DNA of 41,908 nucleotides from DAOOWV01 sp035371485 (GCA_035371485.1 DAOOWV010000008.1:1-41908), one strand, 5' to 3'; shown: positions 31,538 through 40,803, numbered from the stretch's first letter. Notes: generated by a model not told the origin, from the sequence alone. Translations and numbers: made by a program.

Positions 31538-32602
31538 TTACTTGTCATTTTGTGGATTTTCTATTTTTTTAACGACTTTTTTGACAACCTCTTTGATATT
31601 TTTTGCAGTTATTCTTGCTGCTGAAGAAAATTGATGTCCGCCTCCACCAAGCTTAAGGGCTATATCATTAACATGGATTTTAGGATCTGCTGAACGCAAA
31701 GAAACTGAATAATTTGCCATATTATTTTCTTTAGATTTTTGAGTAATATATGTTATAAATCCAGCTTTATTTGGTTCAATATTTTTAAGATATTCTTGCG
31801 TCCATTTTGCAATAATCATTTTAAAATCATTAATCTTTATAATGTCCGACATAATATATTTTTCCGTAAATTCGTCAGAAATATATGAATAATTATATCC
31901 TTTTCCAATTGTGAGGTTTTTAAAAAGTTCTTGATATATCAGTGATATGCAGGGAGGATATCGATTTGATTTATTGTAAATCTCCTCAATATCTAAACCT
32001 TTATCAAGTAGATCAAGGGTAACTTTAAAGGTTTTGTCTAAATGCTTATTGGGCCACAAAAATCTATTGGTTTCAAGTAATATCCCGCTTAACAGAATTT
32101 CTGCCGTAAAAATATCAAGTTTGTAACCTAATTTTTTAATAAATACGTTATATACTTCCTCACATGCTGAAGAAAGAATGTTGTTTAGGTATGTCGCATT
32201 TGATGGCCAGTTGTTTTGTACGTGATGATCAATTACAATTAATTGATTTTTTTTACATATTTCACTAAAACTATCAAAATTATTTAAAGTTATTCTCTTT
32301 GGTGAATCGATATCCATTAATATTAGTAAATCAGGTTGTTTTTTAGAGACAATTTCTAACGAATCTACAGATGTAATTTCGTTGAAATTCATAAGATATG
32401 ACAAATTTAATGGTTTTACTCCTTCGAGATTAGTAATGATCTTTTTCTTTTGAAATTTGGTGTGCAAAATATTGTACAAGGCTAAAACTGAACATAATGC
32501 GTCTGGATCAGCATTTGTATGTGCTGAGATATAGATGCATTTAGCTGATTTTATTTGTTTTTCTATTTGGGGAACAAGAGAGTAACCAGTAGGTTTCATC
32601 AT
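31538..32602 (-). CDS. nrnA: DHH-family phosphoesterase, NrnA-like
   Basis: NrnA-like enzymes degrade short oligoribonucleotides (nanoRNA), and many also remove the 3' phosphate from pAp. Seen: AHTNADPDALCSVLAL near residue 27 (an AHxxxDxD metal motif with Asn at the usual second Asp neighbour), LMDIDSPKRI, VIDHHVQNNW (the DHH motif) and the C-terminal DHHA1 domain signature LGGGGHQFSSAARI. The 354-residue length is somewhat above the usual ~320. It starts MMKPTG; either Met could be used. Just upstream lies a TGAGTTA/TGAATTA heptamer repeat. c-di-NMP hydrolysis is also possible for this family. Confidence 0.88.
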   Translation of the reverse strand: MMKPTGYSLVPQIEKQIKSAKCIYISAHTNADPDALCSVLALYNILHTKFQKKKIITNLEGVKPLNLSYLMNFNEITSVDSLEIVSKKQPDLLILMDIDSPKRITLNNFDSFSEICKKNQLIVIDHHVQNNWPSNATYLNNILSSACEEVYNVFIKKLGYKLDIFTAEILLSGILLETNRFLWPNKHLDKTFKVTLDLLDKGLDIEEIYNKSNRYPPCISLIYQELFKNLTIGKGYNYSYISDEFTEKYIMSDIIKINDFKMIIAKWTQEYLKNIEPNKAGFITYITQKSKENNMANYSVSLRSADPKIHVNDIALKLGGGGHQFSSAARITAKNIKEVVKKVVKKIENPQNDK

Positions 32603-32642
32603 GAGTTATGAATGATAAATTATGAGTTATGAATTATTGTGT
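32600..32642. repeat. TGAGTTA/TGAATTA heptamer repeat upstream of nrnA
   Basis: TGAGTTA, TGAATGA, TAAATTA, TGAGTTA, TGAATTA are spaced by seven bases and begin at the nrnA start codon. Confidence 0.6.
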
Positions 32643-32738
32643 TTCAATAGTAGTATAGCTTGTGATTTTTTAAAATACAAAATTCAACGATATTTGTGTG
32701 ATTAAAAAATTTGTTTTTCAGAGGAGGTCCGAGAAGGC

Positions 32739-32767
32739 TGTGGAGACAGCTTTCAGCTGTCTCCACA
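32739..32767 (-). terminator. Strong hairpin downstream of the giant surface protein gene
   Basis: TGTGGAGACAGCT-TTC-AGCTGTCTCCACA: a perfect 13-bp stem with a 3-nt loop, starting 12 bases after the stop codon. The minus-strand T-run only appears about 25 bases further on, so termination is likely but not textbook. Confidence 0.7.
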
Positions 32768-32778
32768 ACAATTCAAAA

Positions 32779-35700
32779 TTACTCATCTTTACTTTTCTTA
32801 GTGAGGGTAGCAACAATTCCACCAATTGCCAGTATTGATACTGGTATAAGTAGTAACCACCATAATTTGGATTTATTTTTCTCTTCGCTTTCATTTACTA
32901 AACCCAAATTAATATCAGATAATTCATTATCTGCATTTAGTGTAATTTCTTGTTCCTCACCAAGCACATGTCCTTCAGGAATATCATCTGAATCAACTTT
33001 AACATTGTAACTTCCTGGACATAATTCAATCTCCCAATATCCATTTTCGTCAGTTTCAGTATCAGTTGAATATTCCCTTCCTTCATAGGTGTAAGTAAGA
33101 GTTACTTCGATATCCTGGAATGTATCTTCACCTTCATCTTTCTTTTGATTATTGTTTGAGTCTTTGTAGACATAACCAGAAACTTTTTGTTTTGTTTCGC
33201 ATCTTTGAGTTTCTGTACCTAATACCTCTCCTTCCTCTTCTTCACTTCCTTCTTCTGTTGTATTATTGTTTATGTTGTTGTTCGGACCTACCAAATTTCC
33301 GAGCTCGTTAATTACTATTGTTACACCTGCTGAGGCTATATCTCCATCGTTATCTGTTATATCAACTCTACAATAATATGACCCAGGGGATAGAGATACA
33401 GTTGTTGTTGGTGCTGTTCCACCACATATTCCACCCCATTGATATGTGTAAGGTTGATTTCCTCCCAATACAACAGAAGTTAATAAGATATCGGCAATTG
33501 AACTGATTACAGTTCCATTGCTATTTGTTTGGTTAGAATAAATAATTACGGACGGAAGATTTTCTGAAGTTGAAATAGTTATTTCTCTTTCAGCAATATC
33601 TCCATCTACATCAGTTACAGTCACTTTGCAGGTATAACTTCCGGCAACTCTATATTGTGCTTCAGTTAATGAGTAAGTTGGATTTGTTCCACTACAGTCA
33701 CCACTCCATAAATATGTATATGGAGCATTACCACTGAATACATTAGCAGTAAGTGTCATTGGAGTACCTTCAACAACATTTGCCGAAGGTGTTGCTGTAG
33801 TATTTACTGTTGGTGCAAGATTGTTAACTGTTACAGTTACTGTTTTCGTAGTACAAGTATTTTCTGAAAACATGTTATTCTCAGTTGTTGCTTCACAAAC
33901 ATTTAAGGTAACTGTATAAATTCCCTCGTGTGTATATGGCATATTAGGAATTGTAATATCTCCCGGAGTAACAAATTGTCCAAGGAATACATCTCCTGCT
34001 CCTAATCCATAATTTATCGTGGCGTACCATGGTGAATCATCTCCATGTAATATTGAATACAATAAATCTTCAGCACTTGGATCCATACTTCCCGATTCTA
34101 GGAGATTTTCAAGTTCGGTAATTACATCATCAATAGTCATTCCTTCATCTGCTAATAGATCATCGAATAACCCCATCTCATATAAATACCAAGGTAGGCT
34201 TAATGTACTTGGATCTGTGAATGATGCTGTAAATGATGCTATGTCTCCTTCGTAAATAGTCTGATCAGCACTAAATGTTACTTCTGGAGTGACATTGTTG
34301 ATTGTAATTGAGAATTCACAATTTTGATAGCCTTCAGTTTCTACGTCACAATCACTTCTATTACCTGCCATATCCATTACGTAGTAATTAAAGGAATAAG
34401 TTCCTTCTTGCAATAGTGATGTATCTATTGGGAGTGAGTAATCACCAAAGGTAATATATTCTTCTGTTTCATAATCTATCAATTCATTTAATGTTCCACC
34501 AAGTCCACATCCATCATATCCGCAACCTGCCATACTTATGTCGAAATCATTGGTGTAATTTGCATCTCCTAGTCTTCCAGAATATGTTACTTCAACGTGA
34601 GCTGTATCTAATTTTAGATTGTCTCTCATTGATTTACCGTCAAGAAATCCTAGGTTTAGCATATCACCTTCATTCAAAACTATATCATCTGTTGTATCGA
34701 TTGTTGGAGATGTGTTGTCAACAAAGAAATTATAATAAGTATTGAATTCATTTCCAGCCATATCATAGGCTCTTATTAATACTCTATACCTTCCATCAAC
34801 CAATTGAAGAGTATTATAGTCACAGGAGATAGTCCAATTATTTCCAAGTCCGATTACATTGTTAACATCAGCACAAACCAATATATTTTCATTTATGCCG
34901 TTTTGATCGTTGTCATCAATATCTATGATTCTTATTGCAACTCTTCTTAGATTGAAATTATCAGTTGCTTTCCCTGAGAAAGTGTAGTTTCCCTTTACAT
35001 ATCCCTTCTTTTGAGGAGTTATAATTTCAACAGTTGGATCAGTATAATCAAAGTTTAGGTTGGTCATATATGCAGTAGTTTCTATGTTGCCAAAAGAATC
35101 TTCTGCTAATGCTTTAATATCATACACTCCCTCAAATTGTGGACCCCACCATGTATCCCAATCAAGTTTGGTTGGTGTTTCGGCGTAATCAAATGTGAAA
35201 GTTGGATCAGTGGGCCAATCAGTTGAAGCAGATTCCTTAATGAAGATATATACCTTATCAATACCTGAATTATCTTCTGAAGTTCCTTTGATAAAGATAT
35301 CATTATTGAAATATCCGTTACTATAGTCATAAGTAAAATATGTATATGGAATTTGTGTGTCAATCTTTATGCTTGTTTGTTGCCAAGCACTATAAAAATC
35401 AACACGATCTCTGACTCTTGTTCTTACATAAACTAGGTCATCATTGTTAATAATTCCAGTTAAATCAACTGTTCCAGCACAATTTAAACCATCCCAACTT
35501 GTTGGTATGTTAGTCCATGTTCCGGCAGTACCGTTAATTTGATATTGAATTCGGCAAAGTTTAATTCCTGATGCAGAATCTGTTCCAGTAGAACTGACCT
35601 GAAAAACCTTAGCAGTATATCCATTTACGACTGGAGTAATAACTGGGGTTGTTACTGTTGGATTTTTTGAATCAATAAGTCTATCGATACTTGTGCCATC

Positions 35701-37689
35701 TGTACAATTTCCAGCTAAATCACATGCTCTCATATTGATGTTAACTGTTGTGTAATCTAATCCAGAAAGATATTCAATATAGCATTTTTCACCAACGGAA
35801 TCGTAGTTTGCTGGTGTCCAAGTTGAACCATTGTCTAACGTATACTCACACGATTTTGTATCGAGATTTAAATCGCTAACTGGCATATAAATACTAAATC
35901 GATTAACATCTCCACCTGTGTTTTTACCTCTTACGTAGGCTCCTTCGTAATCTGTTTCAACAGTTACGCTTCCAGCTATTGGAGACGTGTTATCAACAAT
36001 GACCTTTATCCATTTAACCGAAATAGTAGCATCTTTATTTCCAGCTTTATCTCTAGCTTCTAATTTGATTGTATACTCTCCATCGGGTAAAGTAGAGGTG
36101 TTCCAGTCATATGAAAGATCAACTTTTGGACCGTCATCATATACAGTATTTAGACCTCCTACTGTTGTCCCACCCGAATTTTGAATAACAAAATAATATC
36201 TATATAAATTTTGATCTTCAATAGCTCCTTTAATATCTACCAATCCCTTTACGTGTTGTCCATCGGTTAAGTTGGTCAGTTCAACTAATGGAAATATTGT
36301 ATCCCAAACAATTTGAACCGAATCACTGTTGGTTTGCCCTAGTAAATCGGTAACTTCAAAAGTTAATGTATAAATACCATCAGTTGTAGCACTAAATGTT
36401 GGATAATAATCTGAAGGACTGCTCCAGTCACTTAATGTCCCATCTGTTGACGTCCAGTTGAATGAATCTAACCCAATAATTCCTGCATCAAAAGTTGCAT
36501 CAGTTATTGAGATTGAAGAATTTGTGAATCTATCTGCACCAGCATAGACATAAGGTATTGTTGCATCAACAGTTAAACTACTAGTTGTACTAGATGAGTT
36601 ACCAGCTTTGTCTGTAGCGGTTGCTGTTACCACGTAAACACCATCTGATAACGTTGCAATTACATCTGCGGAATAATCGGTTCCAGAAATTGTTGCAAGA
36701 TAGTTATTACCATCAACATTCACAGATACAGAATCTATATTGAGATCAGTTACTGTCCCAGTGATAGTTGGGGTTGAATCTGAAGTTATCGTAGGTGAAG
36801 TAATAGTAATTATTGGAGATACTGTGTCTACTGTTAAACTCCATGCAGTTGACCACCCACTACAATTTCCAGCTAAATCACAAGCTTGAGCTTGCCATAG
36901 ATATGTTCCGTCAGGAGTAGCCCCTGCCTGAATGAAGGTGTTAATTAAATTGGTTCCATATTGTGTTCCATTGGCCATATAATTGTAAACAACAGGACTT
37001 CCACTATCAGATGAATTTGACCACACTAGCTTTGGAGTATTATCCTTGGTGAACCCATTATCATATACTTTGGTTGAAATACCACTATCTGTAGTAACTT
37101 CTACATTTGAAGGAGTTGAAGGTGCGGTTTCATCTTTAACTAATCTAATTTCATCAGCAGAAAGATATCCATCGTCTGTTTTTATAAGTACTATACTTGA
37201 GCTGGTGTTTAGTTGATGAGTCCCAAGAGAGTACCATCCAGACCATTGTCCGTCAGCACCTGCGGTAGTTTGGTCATTTAAAAGTTGTTGATTCACTAAT
37301 GAAGAGCTGGTCTCTAAACCATTTACATTATATTGAGCCATTGTACTTCTGTTTGAGTTTGTAACCCAACTTACATAAACTGTATACCAACCTGCTGAAA
37401 TACTACTTAAGGTCCATGTTGCATTATCACCTACTCCACCAGTCCAATTTGCATTATGAACTGTATCTGTAGGATCAACAGTTCCATCTCCGCCATCATA
37501 TCCTCTACTTGCAACAACGTTCCATCCCGAGGGGGTATATGTGGCATCGCTATCAGTTAAGATAGTTTCTGAATCTGCATATGCGTTAGGAATAAAATTT
37601 GCCAAAATTGGCAAGGACTGGGTGAAAATGAGATTAAAGATGATAAATATTTTGAGCAGTTTGGAAAGGGATTTGAGAGATTTTCTCAT
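32779..37689 (-). CDS. Giant secreted, membrane-anchored Ig/PKD repeat protein
   Basis: A 1636-residue surface protein. Residues 1-38 form a Sec signal peptide (basic start, KIFIIFNLIFTQSLPILA, cleavage after NAYA). Residues ~40-185 resemble the golvesin/xanthan-lyase-type carbohydrate-binding domain (GWYTVYVSWVTNSNRST, then DGYLSADEIRLV). About ten Ig-like beta modules follow, several ending in GNxS or ACDLAGNC and starting VDxTxP. PKD-like modules (GNAPYTYLWSGDC, GNQPYTYQWGGIC) precede an SdrD-B-like domain (GYVYKDSNNNQKKDEGEDTF) and a C-terminal helix (WWLLLIPVSILAIGGIVATL) with a Lys-rich tail. No LPxTG motif. It probably mediates attachment or forms a cell-surface layer. Paired Cys suggest disulphides. 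Confidence 0.82.
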   Translation of the reverse strand: MRKSLKSLSKLLKIFIIFNLIFTQSLPILANFIPNAYADSETILTDSDATYTPSGWNVVASRGYDGGDGTVDPTDTVHNANWTGGVGDNATWTLSSISAGWYTVYVSWVTNSNRSTMAQYNVNGLETSSSLVNQQLLNDQTTAGADGQWSGWYSLGTHQLNTSSSIVLIKTDDGYLSADEIRLVKDETAPSTPSNVEVTTDSGISTKVYDNGFTKDNTPKLVWSNSSDSGSPVVYNYMANGTQYGTNLINTFIQAGATPDGTYLWQAQACDLAGNCSGWSTAWSLTVDTVSPIITITSPTITSDSTPTITGTVTDLNIDSVSVNVDGNNYLATISGTDYSADVIATLSDGVYVVTATATDKAGNSSSTTSSLTVDATIPYVYAGADRFTNSSISITDATFDAGIIGLDSFNWTSTDGTLSDWSSPSDYYPTFSATTDGIYTLTFEVTDLLGQTNSDSVQIVWDTIFPLVELTNLTDGQHVKGLVDIKGAIEDQNLYRYYFVIQNSGGTTVGGLNTVYDDGPKVDLSYDWNTSTLPDGEYTIKLEARDKAGNKDATISVKWIKVIVDNTSPIAGSVTVETDYEGAYVRGKNTGGDVNRFSIYMPVSDLNLDTKSCEYTLDNGSTWTPANYDSVGEKCYIEYLSGLDYTTVNINMRACDLAGNCTDGTSIDRLIDSKNPTVTTPVITPVVNGYTAKVFQVSSTGTDSASGIKLCRIQYQINGTAGTWTNIPTSWDGLNCAGTVDLTGIINNDDLVYVRTRVRDRVDFYSAWQQTSIKIDTQIPYTYFTYDYSNGYFNNDIFIKGTSEDNSGIDKVYIFIKESASTDWPTDPTFTFDYAETPTKLDWDTWWGPQFEGVYDIKALAEDSFGNIETTAYMTNLNFDYTDPTVEIITPQKKGYVKGNYTFSGKATDNFNLRRVAIRIIDIDDNDQNGINENILVCADVNNVIGLGNNWTISCDYNTLQLVDGRYRVLIRAYDMAGNEFNTYYNFFVDNTSPTIDTTDDIVLNEGDMLNLGFLDGKSMRDNLKLDTAHVEVTYSGRLGDANYTNDFDISMAGCGYDGCGLGGTLNELIDYETEEYITFGDYSLPIDTSLLQEGTYSFNYYVMDMAGNRSDCDVETEGYQNCEFSITINNVTPEVTFSADQTIYEGDIASFTASFTDPSTLSLPWYLYEMGLFDDLLADEGMTIDDVITELENLLESGSMDPSAEDLLYSILHGDDSPWYATINYGLGAGDVFLGQFVTPGDITIPNMPYTHEGIYTVTLNVCEATTENNMFSENTCTTKTVTVTVNNLAPTVNTTATPSANVVEGTPMTLTANVFSGNAPYTYLWSGDCSGTNPTYSLTEAQYRVAGSYTCKVTVTDVDGDIAEREITISTSENLPSVIIYSNQTNSNGTVISSIADILLTSVVLGGNQPYTYQWGGICGGTAPTTTVSLSPGSYYCRVDITDNDGDIASAGVTIVINELGNLVGPNNNINNNTTEEGSEEEEGEVLGTETQRCETKQKVSGYVYKDSNNNQKKDEGEDTFQDIEVTLTYTYEGREYSTDTETDENGYWEIELCPGSYNVKVDSDDIPEGHVLGEEQEITLNADNELSDINLGLVNESEEKNKSKLWWLLLIPVSILAIGGIVATLTKKSKDE

Positions 37690-37760
37690 GTTTTGAGAAA
37701 TTAAAAATTAATGCCCAACTAGAAAAGAAATTTCACAACTTGGGCCTATGTTACTTAAAT

Positions 37761-37789
37761 ATTATAACAGAAAAATAGAAATGCAACAA
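37761..37789 (-). promoter_or_regulatory. Promoter of the giant surface protein gene
   Basis: On the minus strand TTGTTG (37784-37789) and TATAAT (37761-37766) are 17 bp apart; TGT before the -10 adds an extended element. The leader contains GCCCAA/TTGGGC arms that could form a hairpin before the ATG at 37689. The other ~110 bases to 37908 hold nothing I can identify. Confidence 0.6.
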
Positions 37790-37908
37790 CTGCCTGAAAA
37801 TTTAGAATTATATTGACTTGTTAATTGTAACCGTATTATTGAAAACGCAGAAGTGACATGATGTTAATATTTTGATATTTTCATTATATATTTGATCTAC
37901 TATAATTA

Positions 37909-38007
37909 AATTTTGTATGGCAATCACAATTTTGGGATAGAATTATTCGAAATTATAATGAATTAGAACAGATAAGGTGGTATATCAAAAATAATTCGGT
38001 TATTTAG
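37909..38007 (+). pseudogene. C-terminal remnant of a REP-associated transposase
   Basis: The plus strand encodes FVWQSQFWDRIIRNYNELEQ followed by IRWYIKNNSVI and a stop. It is close in DNA and protein to the C-terminus of the transposase relic at 7464-7564. Everything upstream of this last third is gone. A perfect palindrome with the shared GCGATTAATCGC core follows it. Confidence 0.75.
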
Positions 38008-38018
38008 GGTAATATGGA

Positions 38019-38052
38019 TTCGTAGATACGCGATTAATCGCGTATCTACGAA
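38019..38052. repeat. Perfect 34-bp REP-like palindrome
   Basis: TTCGTAGATACGCGATT is followed directly by its exact reverse complement. It lies 12 bases after the transposase remnant and 8 bases from the cysS stop codon, and could serve as a transcription boundary for cysS, though no T-run follows. Confidence 0.85.
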
Positions 38053-38060
38053 CCACATCA

Positions 38061-39563
38061 TCAATACCACACAGTTCCATTTGATGTATCCTCGATCTTT
38101 ATTCCTTTCTTATCTAATTCTGTTCTGATTTTATCTGCTTGTTCCCATTGTTTTTCCTTTCTATATTTATTGCGTTGTGCAATTAATTCGTTTACCTCTT
38201 CTATCATCTTATCACTAAAATTTGCGATTCTGTCTCTTGTTCCACGAATTCCTATGTCAAAAACAGTATCAAATGCTAATAATGTATTTAATTTTTCATC
38301 ATTATCCACAGTTTCATCTTTGATTAATTCCCACATGGTTGCAACAGCACCAGGTATATCGAAATCGTCGGTAATATGTTGGATGAATTCGTTTAAGTGC
38401 TTAGTTCTTAGTGCTGAGTGCTGAGTTTTACTCTTTTTTCCTCTCTTCTTTCTTTTTTCTGACAATATTTGTGCAACTGTTTGTAATATTTTGTTTCTTG
38501 CTTGCTTGGCAGATTCTAATGATTTCCATGTAAAGTTTTGTTTTGATCTGTAGTGTGCTAATAGAAATAAATATCTCAAATCAAGTGTATCAAATCCTTT
38601 TGCTATTACATCATCAACAGAATAAACATTACCAAGTGATTTTGACATTTTTCCATTGTCAACCAATAGGTGTTCATTATGCACCCAATAATTTGCTGGT
38701 GGCACACCATTGGCACACTGACTTTGTGCAATTTCGTTTGTGTGATGGATTGAAATGTGTTCAATACCTCCCATATGAATATCTACAGTATCACCTAATG
38801 TTGCTTTTGACATTGCAGAACACTCTATATGCCATCCTGGAAAACCTTCTCCATTTTCTACTTCTGGGCTGTTGAATGGTGATGGCCAATGTTGCATTGC
38901 ATTTTTATGTACACCGGTTTTAAAAACCCAAAGAGCAAAGTCGTATGGATTTTTTTTATCAGGATCTTGTAAATCACCTGTTCCAGCTCCCTTTATATTT
39001 TTGTCTAGTTTCTGTTTATTTAGATTATTATAGTCATCAAACTTATCAACATCAAAGTATACCGCCTTAGGTTTTTCATATGCGTATCCTTTATCAAGTA
39101 GAATTTGAACAAGCGCTTGCATTTCTTTAATGTAGTGAGTGGCTCTTGTTTTATATGTAGGATCTTTTGCATTCATAAGTTTGGTATGTTTATCAAACAA
39201 ATCAATGTATTTATTAGCTATTTCGTCCGGTGTAAGTCCTTCTCTTTTGGCTCCTTTTTCCATACGATCTTCACCGATATCAGCATCACCTATGTTATCA
39301 CCAGTAAGATGGCCTACATCAGTATAGTTTCGGGTAAATTTTACGTCGTAACCTAAAAATTCGAATGTCTTTCTAATTATGTCTGATATAACTACTGCAC
39401 GCATATTTCCAATGTGTTGTATCCAGTAAACTGTTGGTCCACAGTGATACATTTTTAATTTTCCTTCTTCAATTGGAATAAATTTTTCTTTTTTTCGACT
39501 CAAGGAGTTATAGATTAATACTGGGTGCGAAGTGCTTGGTGTTAGGATTATTTTAGTTTTCAT
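38061..39563 (-). CDS. cysS: Cysteinyl-tRNA synthetase
   Basis: Class I synthetase for Cys. YHCGPTVYWIQHIGNMRAVV holds the zinc Cys and the HIGH-type motif (HIGN); GWHIECSAM and HHTNEIAQSQC hold the other zinc ligands; GKMSKSLGN is the KMSKS loop. The C-terminal helical domain is intact up to the end GIKIEDTSNGTVWY. At 500 residues it is of normal length. Two heptamer-repeat tracts enter the frame: TPSTSHPV near the N-terminus and SKTQHSALRTKHLN around residues 376-389 in the helical domain. It lies 26 bases downstream of the cysteine synthase gene, so synthesis and charging of Cys are probably co-transcribed. Confidence 0.95.
   Translation of the reverse strand: MKTKIILTPSTSHPVLIYNSLSRKKEKFIPIEEGKLKMYHCGPTVYWIQHIGNMRAVVISDIIRKTFEFLGYDVKFTRNYTDVGHLTGDNIGDADIGEDRMEKGAKREGLTPDEIANKYIDLFDKHTKLMNAKDPTYKTRATHYIKEMQALVQILLDKGYAYEKPKAVYFDVDKFDDYNNLNKQKLDKNIKGAGTGDLQDPDKKNPYDFALWVFKTGVHKNAMQHWPSPFNSPEVENGEGFPGWHIECSAMSKATLGDTVDIHMGGIEHISIHHTNEIAQSQCANGVPPANYWVHNEHLLVDNGKMSKSLGNVYSVDDVIAKGFDTLDLRYLFLLAHYRSKQNFTWKSLESAKQARNKILQTVAQILSEKRKKRGKKSKTQHSALRTKHLNEFIQHITDDFDIPGAVATMWELIKDETVDNDEKLNTLLAFDTVFDIGIRGTRDRIANFSDKMIEEVNELIAQRNKYRKEKQWEQADKIRTELDKKGIKIEDTSNGTVWY
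38400..38430. repeat. GAGTGCT heptamer repeat inside cysS
   Basis: TTAGTTC, TTAGTGC, TGAGTGC, TGAGTTT with a 7-nt period, encoding KTQHSALRTKH in a variable part of CysRS. The same GAGTGCT unit occurs at the start of the MurE-like gene. Confidence 0.65.
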
Positions 39564-39589
39564 ATTGTCTTATTAATATATTAAACTTG

Positions 39590-40483
39590 TTACTTGTTAA
39601 TTATCGAATAATATCTATCAACTCCATCCGCAAATATTGTGATCACATTCTTGTTCCTAATATCATGTAATTTCGATAATTTCTCTATTGCTACGATGTT
39701 TGCTCCACTAGAGATACCTATAGATATTTTCCAATTGTTTATACCATAGTTTACCATTTTTAAAGCTTCTTTTGTATTAACAGATATTATATTGTCAATT
39801 AGCTTGGTATTTACTAAAGTTGGGATAAATCCTTCGCCTATCCCTTGAATATTATGATATCCTGGTCGCCTTCCTGACAATACGGCACTTTCCTCCGGCT
39901 CTACTGCAATTGTTTTGACATTGGGATATTTGGGTTTTAATGCTTGGGTGATTCCCATTAGTGTACCGCCAGTTCCAATTCCATGTACAATGTAGTCCGG
40001 AGTAACATTTTGTTCCGTAAGTTGAGATAATAGTTCATTACCTATTCCGATTTTATGAGCTATTACATTTTCCTTGTTATTAAATTGGTCTGGAGTCCAA
40101 CTATTTTTGATACTTTTTACTAATTCATTCCGTTTATTAATTGCTCCAGTTGGACCTTCATTAGCTGGAGTGAGTATAATCTCTGCACCATAATTTTTCA
40201 TGAGTTTTACTCTTTCAATTGTTTGATTTTCTGGCATAACAGCTATCATTTTAAAACCATTTCTTTTAGCAAGGTATGCAAATGCTATGCCTGTGTTGCC
40301 AGTAGTTGCTTCGATAATGGTGTAATCGGTTTTTAGTTTTTGAGCTTTTACAGCTTGCTCTAGCATATATTTTGCCATACGATACTTGATACTCCCAGTA
40401 GGATTATAACTTTCAAGTTTGGCATATATATTGATATTACGGTGTGGGATTTTAACAAGTGGTGTAAATTTTGTTGTTGTCAT
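39590..40483 (-). CDS. cysK: Cysteine synthase (O-acetylserine/phosphoserine sulfhydrylase family)
   Basis: A fold-type II PLP enzyme that makes Cys from an activated serine and sulfide. Seen: TPLVKIPHRNINIYAKLE, NPTGSIKYRMAKYM with the PLP Lys, EATTGNTGIAFAYLAKRNG, a PLP phosphate loop GIGTGGTLMGI and GISSGANIVA. The ORF opens at 40513, but MTTTKFTPLVK at 40483 matches the family start. The family includes CysK, CysM and cystathionine beta-synthase-like enzymes; motif GSIKYR suits CysK/CysM, and the acceptor substrate cannot be decided. A ~160-nt leader with alternative hairpins precedes it, and cysS follows. Confidence 0.88.
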   Translation of the reverse strand: MTTTKFTPLVKIPHRNINIYAKLESYNPTGSIKYRMAKYMLEQAVKAQKLKTDYTIIEATTGNTGIAFAYLAKRNGFKMIAVMPENQTIERVKLMKNYGAEIILTPANEGPTGAINKRNELVKSIKNSWTPDQFNNKENVIAHKIGIGNELLSQLTEQNVTPDYIVHGIGTGGTLMGITQALKPKYPNVKTIAVEPEESAVLSGRRPGYHNIQGIGEGFIPTLVNTKLIDNIISVNTKEALKMVNYGINNWKISIGISSGANIVAIEKLSKLHDIRNKNVITIFADGVDRYYSIINK

Positions 40484-40515
40484 TGTGATATATACTAAAA
40501 TAAGATAAGACAAAA

Positions 40516-40618
40516 TCTCGATTTTAGTACATATTTTGGTGATAATTCAAAAGATTGATAATACAAAAATCGAGAGGGTTATATTCGACAACAACAACTG
40601 TTGTATTTTCTCGATTTT
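40516..40618 (-). promoter_or_regulatory. Leader of the cysteine synthase gene with mutually exclusive hairpins
   Basis: Three 10-nt arms: TCTCGATTTT at 40516-40525, AAAATCGAGA at 40566-40575 and TCTCGATTTT at 40609-40618. The middle arm can pair with either neighbour but not both. On the minus strand the 40609/40566 hairpin ends in a T-run; the other lies next to possible start codons. It matches no riboswitch I know; no T-box sequence is visible. Confidence 0.45.
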
Positions 40619-40653
40619 GGTAACATTTATGATGTAAAAAGATTAACGTTGAG

Positions 40654-40682
40654 ATTGTACATTATTTCGTTTTAAGATACAA
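40654..40682 (-). promoter_or_regulatory. Promoter of the cysK-cysS operon
   Basis: On the minus strand TTGTAT (40677-40682) and TACAAT (40654-40659) are 17 bp apart. The predicted start near 40646 gives a ~160-nt leader. From 40683 to 40803 I see no gene and nothing definite. Confidence 0.5.
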
Positions 40683-40803
40683 GATCGTATGTTTAGATAG
40701 AGTCAGAATTATTGTTTAACCCTATATTTGAATGAAATGTCCAATTAGGTTGTAAGCCCAAAACTAATATTTGAAGGGAAGTAAATATAATAAATATATT
40801 CTC

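Noticed and set aside
34019..34255. Plus-strand ORF opposite the giant surface protein
   Set aside because: It is one of many antisense frames produced by the low-complexity Ser/Thr/Asp-rich coding strand; no family signal.
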